From Myxococcales bacterium (lineage in GTDB: Bacteria; Myxococcota_A; Polyangia; Polyangiales; JAFGIB01): a stretch of 64,000 nt of DNA. The stretch spans positions 54,363-118,362 of the forward strand of contig JAOUOP010000021.1 in the NCBI GenBank assembly GCA_029880325.1, read 5' to 3'. This document shows positions 36,475 to 47,579 of this stretch, piece after piece. Position numbers and translations under genes: made by a program. Below the pieces are notes generated by a model, which did not search any database, was not told the DNA's origin, and saw only the letters and a list, made by a program, of their open reading frames with translations. Each line of letters starts with the position of its first letter. Positions within the stretch are counted from its first letter, which is position 1.

Positions 36475-36675
36475 CGTCTTCACCGCCCTGACTTCGATAG
36501 GCCATGTGCCCCATGGCTGGGATACACGTCCCCACATGTAACGCCCCGGACCCTACCGTATGGCGTGCTGCGCAGCAACCGGCATATCCCAACATTCAGC
36601 GGGGTCATATGTCCCGGTACGACCGAAGCTGCACTGTAGTTTAGGGTCGTATTTGGACGGTCCCGGTTTTCGCCG

Positions 36676-37779
36676 TCAGAAATGGAAGCGCCGCATGCTG
36701 ATGTTCATCAGCAGGCCCACGCCCATCATCATCGTCAGCACGCTGGAGCCGCCGTAGGAGACCAGGGGCAGGGTGATGCCCACCACCGGCAAAAGCCCGC
36801 AGACCATGCCCAGGTTGATCACCGTATGCCAGAAGAACAGGGCGCTGACGCCCACGGCGACCACCGCCCCGAAGCGATCCTTGGCCTCCGAGGCGATCTT
36901 GAGCCCCCACAGGATCAGCACCAGATACAGCAGCACCAGGAAGACCGCGCCGACGAAGCCCTGCTCCTCGGCCCACACCGAGAAGGGGAAGTCGCTGTGC
37001 TGGTCGGGCAGGAAGCGGTGCTGGTTTTGGGTGCCCTGCAAAAAGCCCTTGCCCGTGATGCCGCCGCTGCCGATGGCCACCTTGGCCTGGTGGGCGTGCC
37101 AGCCCTTGCCGAGAATGTCGGTCTCGGGGTCCATGAAGGAGATCAGCCGCTCGCGCTGGTAGTCCTTGAGCAAGTAGCGCCAGGTCAAAGGCGCGCTGGC
37201 GATGAATGAAAGCGCCAGCGTCACAAACGAACGCAGCTTCAGGTGCGTGAGGAACATGACGGTGCCGAAGATGAAGGCGATGATCAGGGCCGTGCCCAAA
37301 TCCGGCTGCGCCAGAATCAGCAAGAGCGGCCCGGCCAGGATCAGCCCCGGCAGGATCAGGTCCTTGAGGGTGCGGCCGTCGGTGCGCGGGTCGTCGTGCA
37401 GGTGTTTGGCCAGGGCCACGATGAAGAAGACCTTCATCAGTTCGCTCGGCTGCAATGAAAAGCCGCCCACCGGGATCCAGCGCTGGGAGCCGCGCACCTC
37501 GCGCCCCAGCAAAAAAACCAGCACTAGAAGCACAATGCCGACGCCGTAGGCGACCCAGGCGTAGCGCTCGTAGTAGCGGTAATCGATGGAGGCGATCAGC
37601 ACCGCCACGCCCGCGCCCAGCGTCAGCCAGTAGATCTGCTGGATGTAGATGTCGCGCAGGGCCGCGCTCATGGCGCTGGTGGCGCTGTAGAGGTTGACCA
37701 CTCCGATGAGCGCGATGGCCGCCACCGTCACGAATAACGGCCAGTCGAATTGATCGCGAAAGCCTCGGGTCAGTGCCAT
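36676..37779 (-). CDS. rodA: RodA, SEDS-family peptidoglycan glycosyltransferase
   Basis: 367 aa from ATG 37779 (MALTRGFRDQFDWP); the open frame continues upstream but inside the pbp2 C-terminus. Ten-helix SEDS protein with conserved WIPVGGFSLQPSELMKV, FMDPETDILGKGWHAHQAKVAIGSGGITGKGFLQG and LPLVSYGGSSVLTMM. It polymerises lipid II during elongation, together with the PBP2 gene that ends 4 bp upstream. Last gene of the mreBCD-pbp2-rodA operon. Confidence 0.95.
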   Translation of the reverse strand: MALTRGFRDQFDWPLFVTVAAIALIGVVNLYSATSAMSAALRDIYIQQIYWLTLGAGVAVLIASIDYRYYERYAWVAYGVGIVLLVLVFLLGREVRGSQRWIPVGGFSLQPSELMKVFFIVALAKHLHDDPRTDGRTLKDLILPGLILAGPLLLILAQPDLGTALIIAFIFGTVMFLTHLKLRSFVTLALSFIASAPLTWRYLLKDYQRERLISFMDPETDILGKGWHAHQAKVAIGSGGITGKGFLQGTQNQHRFLPDQHSDFPFSVWAEEQGFVGAVFLVLLYLVLILWGLKIASEAKDRFGAVVAVGVSALFFWHTVINLGMVCGLLPVVGITLPLVSYGGSSVLTMMMGVGLLMNISMRRFHF

Positions 37780-37783
37780 GCCA

Positions 37784-39751
37784 TCACCTGCTGCGGCTGG
37801 CAACCGCGCCGTCCTGGGTGCCCACGGCCGCGCCGAAGCTCCTGTCCTTGCCGTCTTTGCCGCCCTCGCGCCGGCCCTTGCGTGCGCCCTGGGCGGCGGA
37901 CTTGGCGCTAGGCCCCAGCGCTTCCTGCAGGATGCGGGTGGCGATGGGCGCGGCGTATTTGCCGCCGTGGCCGCCGTGCTCCACCAGCACCACCGCCACC
38001 AGCTCCGGTGCGTCGGCCGGGGCGAAGCCGGCAAACCATGCGTGGCTGCGACGGTAATACCAGGCGCGCCTGGGGTCTTCGCCCGGACGCAGCTTGCGGC
38101 GGGCGACCTGGGCGGTACCGGTCTTGCCCGCCACCGGCACCCCGCCCTCGACGCGCGCCTCGTAGGCGGTGCCGTTCTGGTCGTTGACCACGCCGAACAT
38201 GCCGTCGATGACGTAGGTCAGGTGCTCGCGCGAGACGTTGACCCGGCGCCGTACGCGCGCCGGGAAATCCTCGATGGTCGAGCCGTCGGGGGCCTCCACC
38301 GCGCGCACCAGCTGGGGCACGTAGAGGGTGCCGCCGTTGGCGATCGCCGCGTAGGCCATGGCCAGCTGGATCAGGGTCACGCGCGTATTGCCCTGGCCGA
38401 TGGCGGCGTTGAGCGTGAAGCCCAGGCGGTACTGGTCGCCGTGGCGCTTTTTGTACCACTCGCGCGTGGGCACAAAGCCACGCGCCTCGGTGTTGATGCC
38501 GATGCCGGTGACCTGTCCCAGGCCAAAGTCCCGCGAGAACTTGCCCAGGCGGTCGAGACCCACCTGCTCGGCCAGGCGGTAGAAGAAGACGTTGCACGAC
38601 TGCACGATGGCGTTGCGCATGTCGACGTCACCGTGCACGTGGCTGCAGCGGAATTTGCGCTTGCCCAGCTCGTAGTAGCCCGGACACTCATAGCGCGTGG
38701 CGGTGGTGAGGATGTTGTCCTCGAGGGCCGAAAGCGCGCTGATGGGCTTGAAGGTGGAGCCCGGGAAGTAGCTCTCGTAGAGCGTCTTGTCGATCAGTGG
38801 GCGGAAGGGGTTTTGCTCGATTTCCTCGTAGCGTTCACGGCTGAGGCGGCCGCTCATTTCGTTCAAGTCATAGGTGGGCTTGGAGAAGAGCGCGCGCACG
38901 CGGCCGCTGTTGACCTCGACCACCACCGCGGCGCCCGAGGGATGGCCGCGGAAGGCGCGCTCGATGCCGCGCATCAGGCCCATGTCGAGGGTCAGGCGCA
39001 GGTCGCGACCCGCCACCGGTTCCCGCCGCTGCTCCTTGCGTTCGAGGCGCCCGCCCACCTTGTTGAACTCGCGGCCGCGCACGTCGACCACCACCTCCAG
39101 CTCGCCGTCGCGCCCGCGCAGGTAGCTCTCCCAGGCGCGTTCGATGCCGCTGCGACCGATCCAGTCGCCGGCCCGGTAGTGACGCTCGGGGGCGCGCTCC
39201 AGGTCCTCGGCGTTGACCTCGTTGAGGAAGCCCACGGCATGGGCGCCCAGGTCCTTGAAGGGGTAGTCGCGCACCGGCACCGCCAGGGCTTGCACGCCCG
39301 GCAGCTCGCGGCGGTGGGTCTCGATGGCGGCGTATTGGTCGCGGCTGATGTCGTCAAAGACCTCGATCAGGTGCGAGCGGCGCCGCAGGGGCACCGCCTC
39401 GAGCTTGTGGATCAGCTCGGCTTTCTGGTCGGCGTCGAGCTTCATGAGATCAGCGACGCGGTCGATGTCCTCGCGGTCGAGCAGCTGCGGGGTCATGTAC
39501 AACTCGTAGGCGGGCCGATTGCTGGCGATGACCTTGCCCTCGCGGTCGCGGATGATGCCGCGGGTGGCCGGCAGCCGGACGTGCTTGGTGATGTTGTCCT
39601 GGGCCTCGGCCTTCCAGCGTTCCTGTTCGATGAGCTGCAGGTGGATGAGGCGGGTCACCACGCCGCCCAACGCCAGCGCCACGAAAAGCGCCATCCACTT
39701 GTAGCGCTTGCGGAATTCGCCGACCTCGCGGCGCACCGACAGCATCGTCAT
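37784..39751 (-). CDS. mrdA: Penicillin-binding protein 2 (elongation transpeptidase)
   Basis: 655 aa. An N-terminal TM anchor (WMALFVALALGGVVTRLIH) is followed by the pedestal domain (NITKHVRLPATRGIIRDR) and a class B transpeptidase with SxxK at 332-335 (PGSTFKP), SxN at 385-387 (QSCN) and KTG at 543-545 (AGKTGTAQ). Ends in a hydrophilic Lys/Gly-rich tail. PBP2 cross-links peptidoglycan laid down by RodA under MreB control. It starts 40 bp downstream of mreD and is cotranscribed with it (inference from spacing). Confidence 0.95.
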   Translation of the reverse strand: MTMLSVRREVGEFRKRYKWMALFVALALGGVVTRLIHLQLIEQERWKAEAQDNITKHVRLPATRGIIRDREGKVIASNRPAYELYMTPQLLDREDIDRVADLMKLDADQKAELIHKLEAVPLRRRSHLIEVFDDISRDQYAAIETHRRELPGVQALAVPVRDYPFKDLGAHAVGFLNEVNAEDLERAPERHYRAGDWIGRSGIERAWESYLRGRDGELEVVVDVRGREFNKVGGRLERKEQRREPVAGRDLRLTLDMGLMRGIERAFRGHPSGAAVVVEVNSGRVRALFSKPTYDLNEMSGRLSRERYEEIEQNPFRPLIDKTLYESYFPGSTFKPISALSALEDNILTTATRYECPGYYELGKRKFRCSHVHGDVDMRNAIVQSCNVFFYRLAEQVGLDRLGKFSRDFGLGQVTGIGINTEARGFVPTREWYKKRHGDQYRLGFTLNAAIGQGNTRVTLIQLAMAYAAIANGGTLYVPQLVRAVEAPDGSTIEDFPARVRRRVNVSREHLTYVIDGMFGVVNDQNGTAYEARVEGGVPVAGKTGTAQVARRKLRPGEDPRRAWYYRRSHAWFAGFAPADAPELVAVVLVEHGGHGGKYAAPIATRILQEALGPSAKSAAQGARKGRREGGKDGKDRSFGAAVGTQDGAVASRSR

Positions 39752-39791
39752 GGCGCGACCTCGCCGGATCGGCTGTCACCGCGGTACTGCA

Positions 39792-40331
39792 TCATGCAGC
39801 AGATGCTGCCCTTTCTTCGGCCTTTGGCAAGCTGCCGCCCTCGGCGCGGCGGGTGCCGGCGAAGAGCAGGGGGCTGACCACGGCCGTCGCCAGCGACGAA
39901 CGCAAGAGCGTCATGCTGCGCTCGCCCAGGTCCTCGCCCAGGCCCGGGATCTGCTGCTCCTCGAAGATCGCGCGCAGCGCCACCACCGTGATGCCGCTGA
40001 GCAGCGCCATCAGGAAGGTCAAAAGCAGCTGAAAAGCCCGCCCCTGGGGGAAAAGCCGGAGACCCGCACCGCGCGCCACCATCACCGAGGCCACCAGCAC
40101 GAAGGTCTGCAGCCCCATGGGATTGCCGCAGAAGGCGTCGAGGAAGTAGCCCAGCACAAAGCAGATGCTGGCGCCGCGCACCAGCGGCACCTGGGGTGAG
40201 ACGCCCAGGAAAATTGCGATCGGCAGCATCAGATTGGGGGCGAAGCTGTGCATCGGCACCAGCGTCGCCAACGCCGTCTGAAGCACCAAGAGCGCAAAGC
40301 CGAAGCCGATCACCGACAGCGAGGAGATCAT
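39792..40331 (-). CDS. mreD: MreD, rod shape-determining membrane protein
   Basis: 179 aa, with five to six hydrophobic helices (e.g. SLSVIGFGFALLVLQTALATL, LLTFLMALLSGITVVALRAIF) and the typical NLMLPIAIFLGVSPQVPLVRGA stretch. Its first base overlaps the last base of mreC's stop (both use 40331), as in other mreCD operons. Couples MreC to the elongation complex. C-terminus ends in a hydrophilic Glu/Ala-rich tail. Confidence 0.9.
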   Translation of the reverse strand: MISSLSVIGFGFALLVLQTALATLVPMHSFAPNLMLPIAIFLGVSPQVPLVRGASICFVLGYFLDAFCGNPMGLQTFVLVASVMVARGAGLRLFPQGRAFQLLLTFLMALLSGITVVALRAIFEEQQIPGLGEDLGERSMTLLRSSLATAVVSPLLFAGTRRAEGGSLPKAEERAASAA

Positions 40332-41200
40332 CAGCCGTCCCCGTCGCCGCCCTCGCGCACGCTCTTGCCGCGCGGTCCCGAGGTCAGAATCAGCACTTCT
40401 TCCAGGCGCGAGAAGTTCACCGCCGGCGTGATCGTGGCTTCCTGGTAGAGCCCGAACTCCTTCTTGGTGATTTCATGGATGCGCCCGACCAGGATCGAGG
40501 CCGGATAGCGCTGGCCCAGGCCCGAGGTGACCACGATGTCGCCCACCTGCACGTCGTCCTCGCGCGAGAGGTGTTCGAGGCGACAGGCGTAGTGCTCCTC
40601 GCGGCCGGTGCCCTTGAGCATGCCGCGGGCGCCGGTGCGCTGGACCACCACGTCGATGGCGCTGGTGCGGTCGGCCACCAGGAGCACGTCGCTGTAGCGG
40701 CCCCAGGTGCGCCGCACGTGCCCGACCAGGCCGTCGGCGGTCAGGACGGGCATGCCCGGCTTGACCCGGTCGCGCTCGCCGCGGTCGAGGCGCAGGCGGA
40801 TGACGCGGAAGTACTGGCTGACCTCCTTGCCGATGACCTGGGCGCTCAGCAGCGTGCCTTCCAGTTGATCGCGTAGCTGCAAAAGACGCCGCAGGCGCCT
40901 GTTTTCCGCCGCTTCGGCGTTTAACTTAAAGTTTGCTTCCCGCAGGCGCGCGTTTTCGTCGCGCAGGCGATCGTTGTCGCGCTTGACGTCGATCAGATAG
41001 GCGTACTCCTGCCAGATGCTGCTGACGCCGATGGCCAGCTGGGTGGCCACGTATTGGATCGGCGCGCTGAACTGCAAGAGCACGCGGTCGACGGCGTTGG
41101 TGGTTTGGGGATCGCGCAGGTTGGCGCGCAGAAAGAAGAAGGGCAGCGCCAGCAGCACCACACAGACGGCCGCGTCGCGGAATCTGCGGTAGAAGTTCAT
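40331..41200 (-). CDS. mreC: MreC, rod shape-determining protein
   Basis: 289 aa. One N-terminal TM helix (AAVCVVLLALPFFFLRA), a coiled coil (residues about 65-110: RDNDRLRDENARLREANF) and a beta domain containing the family's GMPVLTADGLVGHV, SRYSDVLLVADRTSAI-like region and GLGQRYPASILVGRI. Bridges MreB filaments and PBP2 in the periplasm. Length is usual. Follows mreB by 22 bp. Confidence 0.93.
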   Translation of the reverse strand: MNFYRRFRDAAVCVVLLALPFFFLRANLRDPQTTNAVDRVLLQFSAPIQYVATQLAIGVSSIWQEYAYLIDVKRDNDRLRDENARLREANFKLNAEAAENRRLRRLLQLRDQLEGTLLSAQVIGKEVSQYFRVIRLRLDRGERDRVKPGMPVLTADGLVGHVRRTWGRYSDVLLVADRTSAIDVVVQRTGARGMLKGTGREEHYACRLEHLSREDDVQVGDIVVTSGLGQRYPASILVGRIHEITKKEFGLYQEATITPAVNFSRLEEVLILTSGPRGKSVREGGDGDG

Positions 41201-41222
41201 CCGAGGCCCCGGGACGACTCTG

Positions 41223-42618
<1,396 letters not shown>

Positions 42619-43311
42619 GTGAATCCGAAATCGCCCCAGCACCAGCCGGACCTGACGTCGCCCGCCATGGGCGTGGACGAATTGGTCGAGCGCGCCCGCA
42701 GGGGCCAGGGGGCGGCCTTCGACGAGCTGGTGCGGCGCTATCGGGAGCGGATCTTCGCCCTCACCCTGCACATCACGGGCAGCCGCAGCGACGCCGACGA
42801 CCTGACCCAGGAAGCCTTCGTGCGGGCCTGGCGCCGGATCGGCTCGTTTGAGGGCCGCAGTCACTTTTTCACCTGGCTCTACCGCATCGCCTTGAACCGC
42901 GCCCTCAACCACCGCCGCGACCAGGGGCGGCGGCCGCTGGTGTCGGTCGACGACGACCGCATCCTGGCGGCGCTGGCGGTCGACGCCGAGGGCGACCCGC
43001 GCGGCGCACTGCTGTTGGCCGAGCGCTATGCGCTGCTGTTGTCGGCCCTGGACGCGCTGACGCCCGCGCTCAAGGCCACCGTGATCCTGGTGGCCCTGCA
43101 GGGCATGAACCACGCCGAGGCCGCCGAGGTGCTGGGCACCCAGGTGGGCACCATCGGCTGGCGCATGCACGAGGCCCGCCGCAAGCTGCGCGCCTCCCTC
43201 GAGCGCGAGTCGTCGCCGCCGCCGGCCTGGCGCCCCCAGATGCGCGCCGCAAGTCGTCTGGAGGAGCTTTTGGCACGGCTCGATCCGTGGGCGCCCGAGC
43301 CGATCGCGTAG
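42619..43311 (+). CDS. ECF-type RNA polymerase sigma factor
   Basis: 230 aa from GTG 42619, with a GGAGG-like sequence at 42603-42607. Sigma region 2 (AFDELVRRYRERIFALTLHITGSRSDADDLTQEAFVRAWRRIGSFE) and region 4 (LDALTPALKATVILVALQGMNHAEAAEVLGTQVGTIGWRMHEARRKL) are intact. A hydrophilic N-terminal extension of about 20 residues and a C-terminal Pro/Arg-rich tail are unusual. No anti-sigma gene is adjacent (the next gene on this strand is mutY, 800 bp away). Divergent from mreB: it may be an envelope-stress sigma factor. Confidence 0.9.
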   Translation: MNPKSPQHQPDLTSPAMGVDELVERARRGQGAAFDELVRRYRERIFALTLHITGSRSDADDLTQEAFVRAWRRIGSFEGRSHFFTWLYRIALNRALNHRRDQGRRPLVSVDDDRILAALAVDAEGDPRGALLLAERYALLLSALDALTPALKATVILVALQGMNHAEAAEVLGTQVGTIGWRMHEARRKLRASLERESSPPPAWRPQMRAASRLEELLARLDPWAPEPIA

Positions 43312-43454
43312 CGCGGCGACCGGGCCGACGCCACGCGCACCGGCAGCTCGCGCCGGGGGTTGAAAGGGTCCCGGTCGAACCAGCATTCGGGGGCGGCGGA
43401 TGCATTTACTTACATGCTTGTAAGTATGGGGCCGAATCGGGACCGTGTCCAGAT

Positions 43455-44048
43455 TCAGAATGGGACCTGAAAGGCCTCCGTGGGTGCGTTCCAGGCGTCG
43501 TCGCAGCCGCGGACCTGCAGGCGATAGCGGCCGGCTTCCAGCGGCGGACAGTCGCTGCAACCGCATTGGTCTGGGGCGCGCCTGGCCTGCAGCGGCGGTG
43601 GGCGCAGCTCGGCGCCGGGCCACAGCTCGACGCAGGCGGGCGGCTGCTGCTGACAGGAATGGCGCAGCCACAGGCCGGCGCCGTCGCTGGGGTTGAAGCT
43701 GCCGCCGGCGCCGCCGCGCTCGAGCGCCACCTCGCGGCGCAGCGACAGGGGCCGATCGCCGCGGTTTTGGACCACCAGGGTGGCGCTGCCCCCGGCCAGC
43801 TCGAGCGCCAGCGTCAGGCCCTCGGGTGCGGGCCCGGGCGCTGCGGGGGCCGCCGCGCGAGGCTCGGGCGCGCGCCCGGTCACCGGGTCGGTCGTCGGAT
43901 CGGTCGCCGAAGCATTGGTCGAAGCATTTTGGGCCGCCTTCGGCAGCCCCGCGCCGCCGCCCTGGCAACCCTGGCAGCCGGAGCCGAGCGCGCACACAAG
44001 CAACAGCCCGGGGCCAAGCCGCCATCGGTGTCGTGGGATCACCGCCAT
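43455..44048 (-). CDS. Lipoprotein with C-terminal Cys-rich domain
   Basis: 197 aa from ATG 44048, which begins a signal sequence with lipobox LGSGC; the frame continues upstream to 44150 without such a signal. After the Cys (CQGCQGGG) comes an Ala/Pro/Thr linker (about 50 residues), then a beta-rich domain (LALELAGGSATLVVQNRGDRPL) and seven further Cys residues toward the C-terminus (CQQQPPACVEL ... QCGCSDCPP ... GCDD). Its start is 58 bp from mutY, divergently. Function unknown. Confidence 0.7.
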   Translation of the reverse strand: MAVIPRHRWRLGPGLLLVCALGSGCQGCQGGGAGLPKAAQNASTNASATDPTTDPVTGRAPEPRAAAPAAPGPAPEGLTLALELAGGSATLVVQNRGDRPLSLRREVALERGGAGGSFNPSDGAGLWLRHSCQQQPPACVELWPGAELRPPPLQARRAPDQCGCSDCPPLEAGRYRLQVRGCDDAWNAPTEAFQVPF

Positions 44049-44105
44049 GGCGCGCAGCATACAGGCACTTGACCCTATCCCCACGCTGGTGTCGGCTCGC
44101 CGGTC

Positions 44106-45176
44106 GTGCGCCGCCTGCGAAACGCCCTTTTGCATCACTACGATCGCCACGCCCGCGACCTACCCTGGCGTCGCAGCCGCGATCCCTACGCCATCTGGGT
44201 CTCGGAAGTGATGCTGCAGCAGACCCGCGTCGACACCGTGGTGCGCTACTACGAGCGCTTCCTCGAGCGCTTCCCGACGCTCGAGATCCTGGCGGCCGCC
44301 AGCGAGGACGAGGTGCTGTCAGCCTGGAGCGGGCTGGGCTACTACCGCCGGGCGCGCCTGCTGCATGCCGGCGTGCGCGAGGCCCGCGCCCGCTACGGCT
44401 CCCGCGTGCCGCGCTCGGCCGAGGCCCGTCGCTCGCTGCCCGGCGTCGGCCGCTACACCGCCGGCGCCATCGGTTCCATCGCCTTCGACCTGCCCGAGCC
44501 TGTGGTCGACGGCAACGTGGCGCGCGTGCTCAGCCGCATCTACGCCATCGATGGGCCGCCCCAGGGCGCCGAGGTGCAGCGAAAGCTGTGGTCCCATGCC
44601 GAGGCGCTGGTGCAGGGCCCGCGCCCCGGCACCCTCAACCAGGCGCTGATGGAGCTGGGCGCCACCCTGTGCACGCCCGGTCAGCCCGATTGCCAGCGCT
44701 GCCCGGCCGCCCGCCACTGCCGCGCCCGGGCCGAGGGTCGCAGCGCGGAGCTGCCCCGGCCGCGGGCGCGCCCCTCGCCGCGCCCACAGCCACTGACGCT
44801 GCTGTTGGCCAGCCGCGGTCGCGGCGGCGAACGCCAGGTCTACCTGGTGCGTGGCGGCGGTTCGCTCTTCGGAGGCCTGTGGAACCTGCCCATGGTCGAG
44901 GGTCACGGACGCACCCTGGCGCTGGCGCTGGCCCGCGATCACGGCCTGGCCGGAAGCCTATCGGCCGCGCCCCTGTGCCAGCTCGAGCACGTGTTGACCC
45001 ACCGCCGGCTGCAGGTGCAGCTGTGGCACCTCGCGCGCGTGCGCGAACTGCCCGGCTGCGACGCCGAAGCGGTGGCCGTGCGCGAATTCGAGGCGCGTGG
45101 CACCTCGCGATTGACCCACCGCGCGCTGCAAGCGGCTTCGATTTTGCCGCCGCCACCCGATTCAGATCGGGTATGA
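44106..45176 (+). CDS. mutY: MutY, A/G-specific adenine glycosylase
   Basis: 356 aa from GTG 44106. The helix-hairpin-helix glycosylase domain has the catalytic Glu in SEVMLQQTRV (E34), LPGVGRYTAGAI (110-122) and the Asp VVDGNVARVL (D135). The 4Fe-4S cluster shows the C-x6-C-x2-C-x5-C spacing (CTPGQPDCQRCPAARHC). The C-terminal NUDIX-like domain recognises 8-oxoG (LEHVLTHRRLQVQLW). Removes adenine mispaired with 8-oxoguanine. It is followed by the aldolase/dehydrogenase gene, 7 bp away, so both may be co-transcribed. Confidence 0.95.
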   Translation: MRRLRNALLHHYDRHARDLPWRRSRDPYAIWVSEVMLQQTRVDTVVRYYERFLERFPTLEILAAASEDEVLSAWSGLGYYRRARLLHAGVREARARYGSRVPRSAEARRSLPGVGRYTAGAIGSIAFDLPEPVVDGNVARVLSRIYAIDGPPQGAEVQRKLWSHAEALVQGPRPGTLNQALMELGATLCTPGQPDCQRCPAARHCRARAEGRSAELPRPRARPSPRPQPLTLLLASRGRGGERQVYLVRGGGSLFGGLWNLPMVEGHGRTLALALARDHGLAGSLSAAPLCQLEHVLTHRRLQVQLWHLARVRELPGCDAEAVAVREFEARGTSRLTHRALQAASILPPPPDSDRV

Positions 45177-45183
45177 AGCGCCC

Positions 45184-47211
45184 ATGGACAGCAAATGGTC
45201 CGATGAAGAGGCCGCAGCCTTCGTCGAGCGCTACGCCGACCGTTGTAATGCCGACCTGGCGCTGCGTGTATACAGCTCGCGACTGATCGGCAGCGACCCC
45301 ACCCTGGTCTTGCACGGTGGCGGCAATACCTCGGTCAAGACCACCGCCAACGACGATCTGGGGCGCGAGATCTCGGTGCTCTGCGTCAAGGGCAGCGGCT
45401 GGAACCTGGGCGACATCGAACCCGAGGGGCTGCCGGCGGTGCGCCTGGAGACCCTGCGCGCCCTGCGCGGGCTCGACAAGCTCAGCGACGAGGACATGGT
45501 CAACGCCCAGCGCACGCGCATGCTCGACGCCAGCGCCCCCAATCCCTCGGTCGAAACGCTGCTGCACGCGTTTTTGCCCCACAAGTTCATCGACCACTCC
45601 CACGCCGACGCCATCCTCAGCCTGGTCGACCAACTCGATGCCGAGCAAATCTGCCGCCAGCAATATGGCAAGCGCCTGGGCATCGTGCCCTACGTGATGC
45701 CCGGCTTTGCGCTCTCCAAGCTCGCCGCCGAAGTCTACGACAAAGACCCCGAGGTCGAGGGCCTGTTGCTCCTGCGCCACGGTTTGTTCACCTTCGGCAA
45801 CAGCGCCCGCGAGAGCTACGAGCGCCACGTCCGGGCCGTCTCCGAGGCCGAGGAATACTGCGCCCGCCGCCGCTATTGGTCCACCCGCAAGTCCCAGCTG
45901 CCGCTGCCGGCTCCTGCCTATGAGCGGTTGGCTCCGACCCTGCGCGGCCTGCTCGGCGAGGGTGAGCGCCGCTACGTGCTGGAGTTACGCAGCAGCCCAA
46001 ATGTGGTCGACTTCGTCAATGACTCCCAGCTGGAGGAGCTGTCGCAGATCGGCTGCGCCACCCCCGACCACGTGATCCGTACCAAGCGCTTTCCGCTTCT
46101 GTTGCGCGTCGGCGACCAGCAGGGCGCTGCGCTACGTGAGCACATTGCCTCGCAGTTGATCGACTATCGCAAGAACTACAACGAGTACGTCTCGCGCCAG
46201 ATGCAGGAAAAGGGCCTGGTGGTGCAGCCGCTCGATCCCGATCCGCGCATCATCCTGGTGCCGCGCCTGGGCATGATCGCCGCCGGCCCCACGCCCAAGG
46301 CCGCCGCCATCGCCGCCGATATCTACGAGCACACCATCGAGGTGATCCGCAACGCCGAGGCCATCGACCGCTACCAGGCCCTGCCCGAGGGCGACATCTT
46401 CGACATGGAGTACTGGTCGCTCGAACAGGCGAAGCTCGGCAAGCAAAAGCCGCTGCCGTTGGTAGGTCAGGTCGTCTACATCAGCGGCGCCGCCCGCGGC
46501 ATCGGTCGCGCCACGGCCCAGGCCTTTGCCGCCCAGGGCGCCGTGCTCTACCTGGTCGACCGCGAGGCCGGGCCCCTGCGGGCGCTGGCGAGTGAGCTGC
46601 GCTGCCGCTGCGAAGTCATCGACTTGACCGACGAGCAAGCCGTGCGTCAGAGCGTGAGACACGCCGTCCAATGCCACGGTGGCCTCGACGGCGTGGTCAG
46701 CAACGCCGGCATCGCCCCCCAGGGCGCCATCGACGAAGTCTCCACCGCCGAGCTCGAGCACAGCTTTGCCATCAACCTCTACGCCCATCACTGGCTCGCA
46801 TCCGAAGCCGCGTCCGTGATGAAGGCCCAGGCCAGCGGCGGTTTTTTGCTCTTCAACGCCTCCAAGGCCGCATTCAACCCGGGTGCCGGTTTCGGTCCCT
46901 ACGCGCTGCCGAAGGCGGCGCTCATCGCGCTGATGAAGCAATATGCCCTGGAGCTGGGCTCCTGGGGCATCCGCAGCAATGCCGTCAACGCCGACCGCGT
47001 GCGTACCGAATTGCTGGACAGCGAAGAGGTCCGAGCGCGCGCCCAGGCCCGCGGGCTCGACGTCGATAGCTATTACCGCAGCAACCTGCTGCAACGGGAG
47101 GTGAGCTCCCGCGATGTGGCCGGAGCCTTCGTGCAGCTCGCACTCGCGCCCAGCACCTCCAGCGCCGTGCTCACCGTCGACGGTGGCAACATCGCTGCCA
47201 GCCCGCGCTGA
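45184..47211 (+). CDS. Fused class II aldolase/short-chain dehydrogenase
   Basis: 675 aa. Residues 1-420 are a class II aldolase/adducin domain (HGGGNTSVKTTAND, LHAFLPHKFIDHSHADAILS with zinc-site His, HGLFTFGNSARESYERHV). Residues about 425-675 are an SDR domain: nucleotide-binding GAARGIGRATAQAF (TGxxxGxG type), SNAGIAPQGAI and catalytic GPYALPKAAL (YxxxK). This is the YuxG/RhaD-type bifunctional sugar enzyme, which splits a phosphorylated or free deoxy sugar such as rhamnulose (1-phosphate) and oxidises the lactaldehyde produced. No other sugar genes are nearby. Its stop is followed at once by a truncated family B repeat. Confidence 0.9.
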   Translation: MDSKWSDEEAAAFVERYADRCNADLALRVYSSRLIGSDPTLVLHGGGNTSVKTTANDDLGREISVLCVKGSGWNLGDIEPEGLPAVRLETLRALRGLDKLSDEDMVNAQRTRMLDASAPNPSVETLLHAFLPHKFIDHSHADAILSLVDQLDAEQICRQQYGKRLGIVPYVMPGFALSKLAAEVYDKDPEVEGLLLLRHGLFTFGNSARESYERHVRAVSEAEEYCARRRYWSTRKSQLPLPAPAYERLAPTLRGLLGEGERRYVLELRSSPNVVDFVNDSQLEELSQIGCATPDHVIRTKRFPLLLRVGDQQGAALREHIASQLIDYRKNYNEYVSRQMQEKGLVVQPLDPDPRIILVPRLGMIAAGPTPKAAAIAADIYEHTIEVIRNAEAIDRYQALPEGDIFDMEYWSLEQAKLGKQKPLPLVGQVVYISGAARGIGRATAQAFAAQGAVLYLVDREAGPLRALASELRCRCEVIDLTDEQAVRQSVRHAVQCHGGLDGVVSNAGIAPQGAIDEVSTAELEHSFAINLYAHHWLASEAASVMKAQASGGFLLFNASKAAFNPGAGFGPYALPKAALIALMKQYALELGSWGIRSNAVNADRVRTELLDSEEVRARAQARGLDVDSYYRSNLLQREVSSRDVAGAFVQLALAPSTSSAVLTVDGGNIAASPR

Positions 47212-47218
47212 GGCCCCG

Positions 47219-47304
47219 CCGCCGCGCGAATACTCCATGTATTTGAAGGCGGCGCAACGCAGCTGGACGGGATGGATCGGAGTCGAGTTGGTAACTTTGT
47301 TTCG
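47219..47304. repeat. Inverted-repeat element, family B, truncated copy in the opposite orientation
   Basis: About 86 bp matching the reverse complement of the 5' half and centre of the copy at 33861-34010, including the core (47228-47244, reverse strand) and TCGGAGTCGAGTTGGTAAC. Only the inner part of the other arm remains (GCCGCGCG). It begins a few bp past the stop of the aldolase/SDR gene, leaving no room for a coding function. About 270 bp of unassigned DNA follow, up to the histidine kinase. Confidence 0.8.
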
Positions 47305-47579
47305 ACCAGGGCCCTATGTCATCGCGAAGCTTTGGCATTCGTTTTTGTGGGGCTTTGCCCGACAGGTGACTGGCCCATCGAGCCTTCTGTGGTGGGGCAG
47401 CGGGAGCAACATCGCCGCGCCCGTGATGGAAGCCCTGAGACGGAATCTTGACGGGCTTTTTCGCTTCCGGTGGCGGTGCGCTCGCGCTACGCTCGACCGG
47501 TGAGCCTGCTCACCGAGGCTCCAATATCAAATGCTCCGCTCGGTGGGCTGCGCCAGGGCTCGGAGCTGGGACGCGCACG

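Noticed and set aside
37778..39877. Long + strand open frame opposite PBP2 (699 codons)
   Set aside because: It is the complement of a clear PBP2 gene with intact catalytic motifs; high GC leaves long antisense frames open, and the sequence (His/Ala/Val-rich) matches no protein.
47448..47579. N-terminal extension of the PAS histidine kinase
   Set aside because: The 44 extra codons lack features, and the PAS domain begins right after ATG 47580.
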